From: an uncultured Erysipelotrichaceae bacterium
Lineage (GTDB): Bacteria; Bacillota_I; Bacilli_A; RF39; UBA660
Length of the DNA stretch: 5,668 bases
Reading direction: 5' to 3'
Assembly: GCA_902766135.1 (NCBI GenBank)
Contig: CACXCK010000125.1
Coordinates: forward strand, 1-5,668
Shown piece by piece: positions 5,430-5,668 of this stretch. The notes beneath the pieces were generated by a model. The model was not told the DNA's origin and ran no database searches. It was given only the letters and a program-made list of their open reading frames with translations. A program made the translations under genes and the position numbers. Position 1 is the stretch's first letter. The number at the start of each line of letters is the position of its first letter.

Positions 5430-5459
5430 ATTATAACACGTTATTTATTTATCTGTAAA
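5430..5459 (-). promoter_or_regulatory. Promoter of the kinase-like operon
   Basis: TTTACA (5459-5454) and consensus TATAAT (5435-5430) are 18 bp apart, with a TG extension in TGTTATAAT. The start would be near 5423, inside the GAGAGG ribosome binding site (5425-5420), so the leader is only about 12 nt. Confidence 0.65.
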
Positions 5460-5463
5460 TCTC

Positions 5464-5494
5464 AAAAAAAGAACTATCAATATTGATAATTCTT
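5464..5494 (-). terminator. Intrinsic terminator of the NUDIX gene
   Basis: In the RNA, AAGAAUUAUCA (5494-5484) pairs with UGAUAGUUCUU (5479-5469), including one U-G pair, around the 4-nt loop AUAU. A U-run continues to 5464. On the plus strand the wobble becomes a C-A mismatch and no T-run follows, so it works only for minus-strand transcripts. Confidence 0.75.
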
Positions 5495-5512
5495 AAGTAG
5501 ACATTATAAAAG

Positions 5513-5668
5513 TCACTTTTTTGTATAATTTAAATATGCTTTTATTAAATCTGCATCCATTAAGTTTTCTGGTACTTCTGAAGGATTGAAAAATCTTAAA
5601 CGTTTTGTTTCTGAATCTCCTTTTAAAGTAGATTCATCACTTATTGAAACATCTGCCAAATATAATGA
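5513..5668 (-). CDS. C-terminal end of a probable NUDIX hydrolase (5' end outside window)
   Basis: Only the last 51 residues and the TGA stop are inside the window. The pattern GDSETKRLRFF followed by NPSEVPENL (residues 17-36 of the visible part), then a final helix DLIKAYLNYTKK, matches the usual C-terminus of NUDIX hydrolases: a strand ending in RFF, a short acidic/proline linker (often LDELPEL) and a terminal helix. NUDIX enzymes hydrolyse nucleoside diphosphates linked to another group, often as sanitisers of damaged nucleotides. The catalytic NUDIX box (GX5EX7REUXEEXGU) would lie upstream and cannot be checked, so activity and substrate are unknown. A terminator follows 18 bp after the stop. 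Confidence 0.55.
   Translation of the reverse strand, partial: SLYLADVSISDESTLKGDSETKRLRFFNPSEVPENLMDADLIKAYLNYTKK

Noticed and set aside
5475..5488. Perfect 14-bp palindrome TATCAATATTGATA as a possible operator
   Set aside because: It is the inner part of a minus-strand hairpin followed by a T-run, which is fully explained as the terminator of the NUDIX gene, and it lies upstream of the -35 box of the next promoter.
5524..5529. Plus-strand TATAAT
   Set aside because: No -35 box is found at 16-18 bp and no plus-strand gene with a ribosome binding site follows before the window edge; it lies inside the NUDIX coding region.
1..5668. Mycoplasma-type code (TGA as Trp)
   Set aside because: TGA terminates cvpA, the MazF-like gene and the NUDIX gene at their expected lengths, and conserved Trp residues such as in WCGPC are TGG.

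Overview
The window is a compact, AT-rich chromosomal segment from a low-GC member of the Bacillota (Bacilli-like; a gut Erysipelotrichia/RF39-type lineage is plausible, but this is inference). The pointers are RNase HIII, a YqeN-type DNA polymerase III delta subunit, a CvpA-trxA pair next to a divergent rnhC, strong AGG-type ribosome binding sites, and very short intergenic gaps. TGA is used as a stop (cvpA, the MazF-like gene, the NUDIX fragment) and Trp is TGG, so this is the standard bacterial code, not the mycoplasma code.

Reading down the minus strand from the right edge, the layout is as follows. The C-terminal end of a probable NUDIX hydrolase ends in an intrinsic terminator. A clear promoter then opens a short operon of a protein-kinase-fold (APH-like) protein and an unrecognised 85-residue protein, followed after a weak hairpin by holA. 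holA converges on rnhC, the only plus-strand gene, and the two share one bidirectional terminator. A 90-bp divergent promoter region separates rnhC from cvpA-trxA, which overlap by 4 bp. trxA ends in a terminator whose loop holds its stop codon. Next come a solitary PemK/MazF-like gene and then rpsB, which has a strong promoter and a structured leader of about 114 nt and runs off the left edge.

Most genes are housekeeping: translation (rpsB), the replication clamp loader (holA), removal of RNA from RNA/DNA hybrids (rnhC), thiol redox (trxA) and an envelope protein (cvpA). The unexplained material is the kinase-like/small-protein pair, the orphan MazF-like gene with an apparently leaderless promoter, and the rpsB leader. 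That leader contains competing hairpins and a 4-codon mini-ORF with a good ribosome binding site. I see no mobile element, CRISPR array, tRNA or rRNA. No gene-free stretch exceeds 300 bases; the longest is the 159-bp rpsB upstream region.
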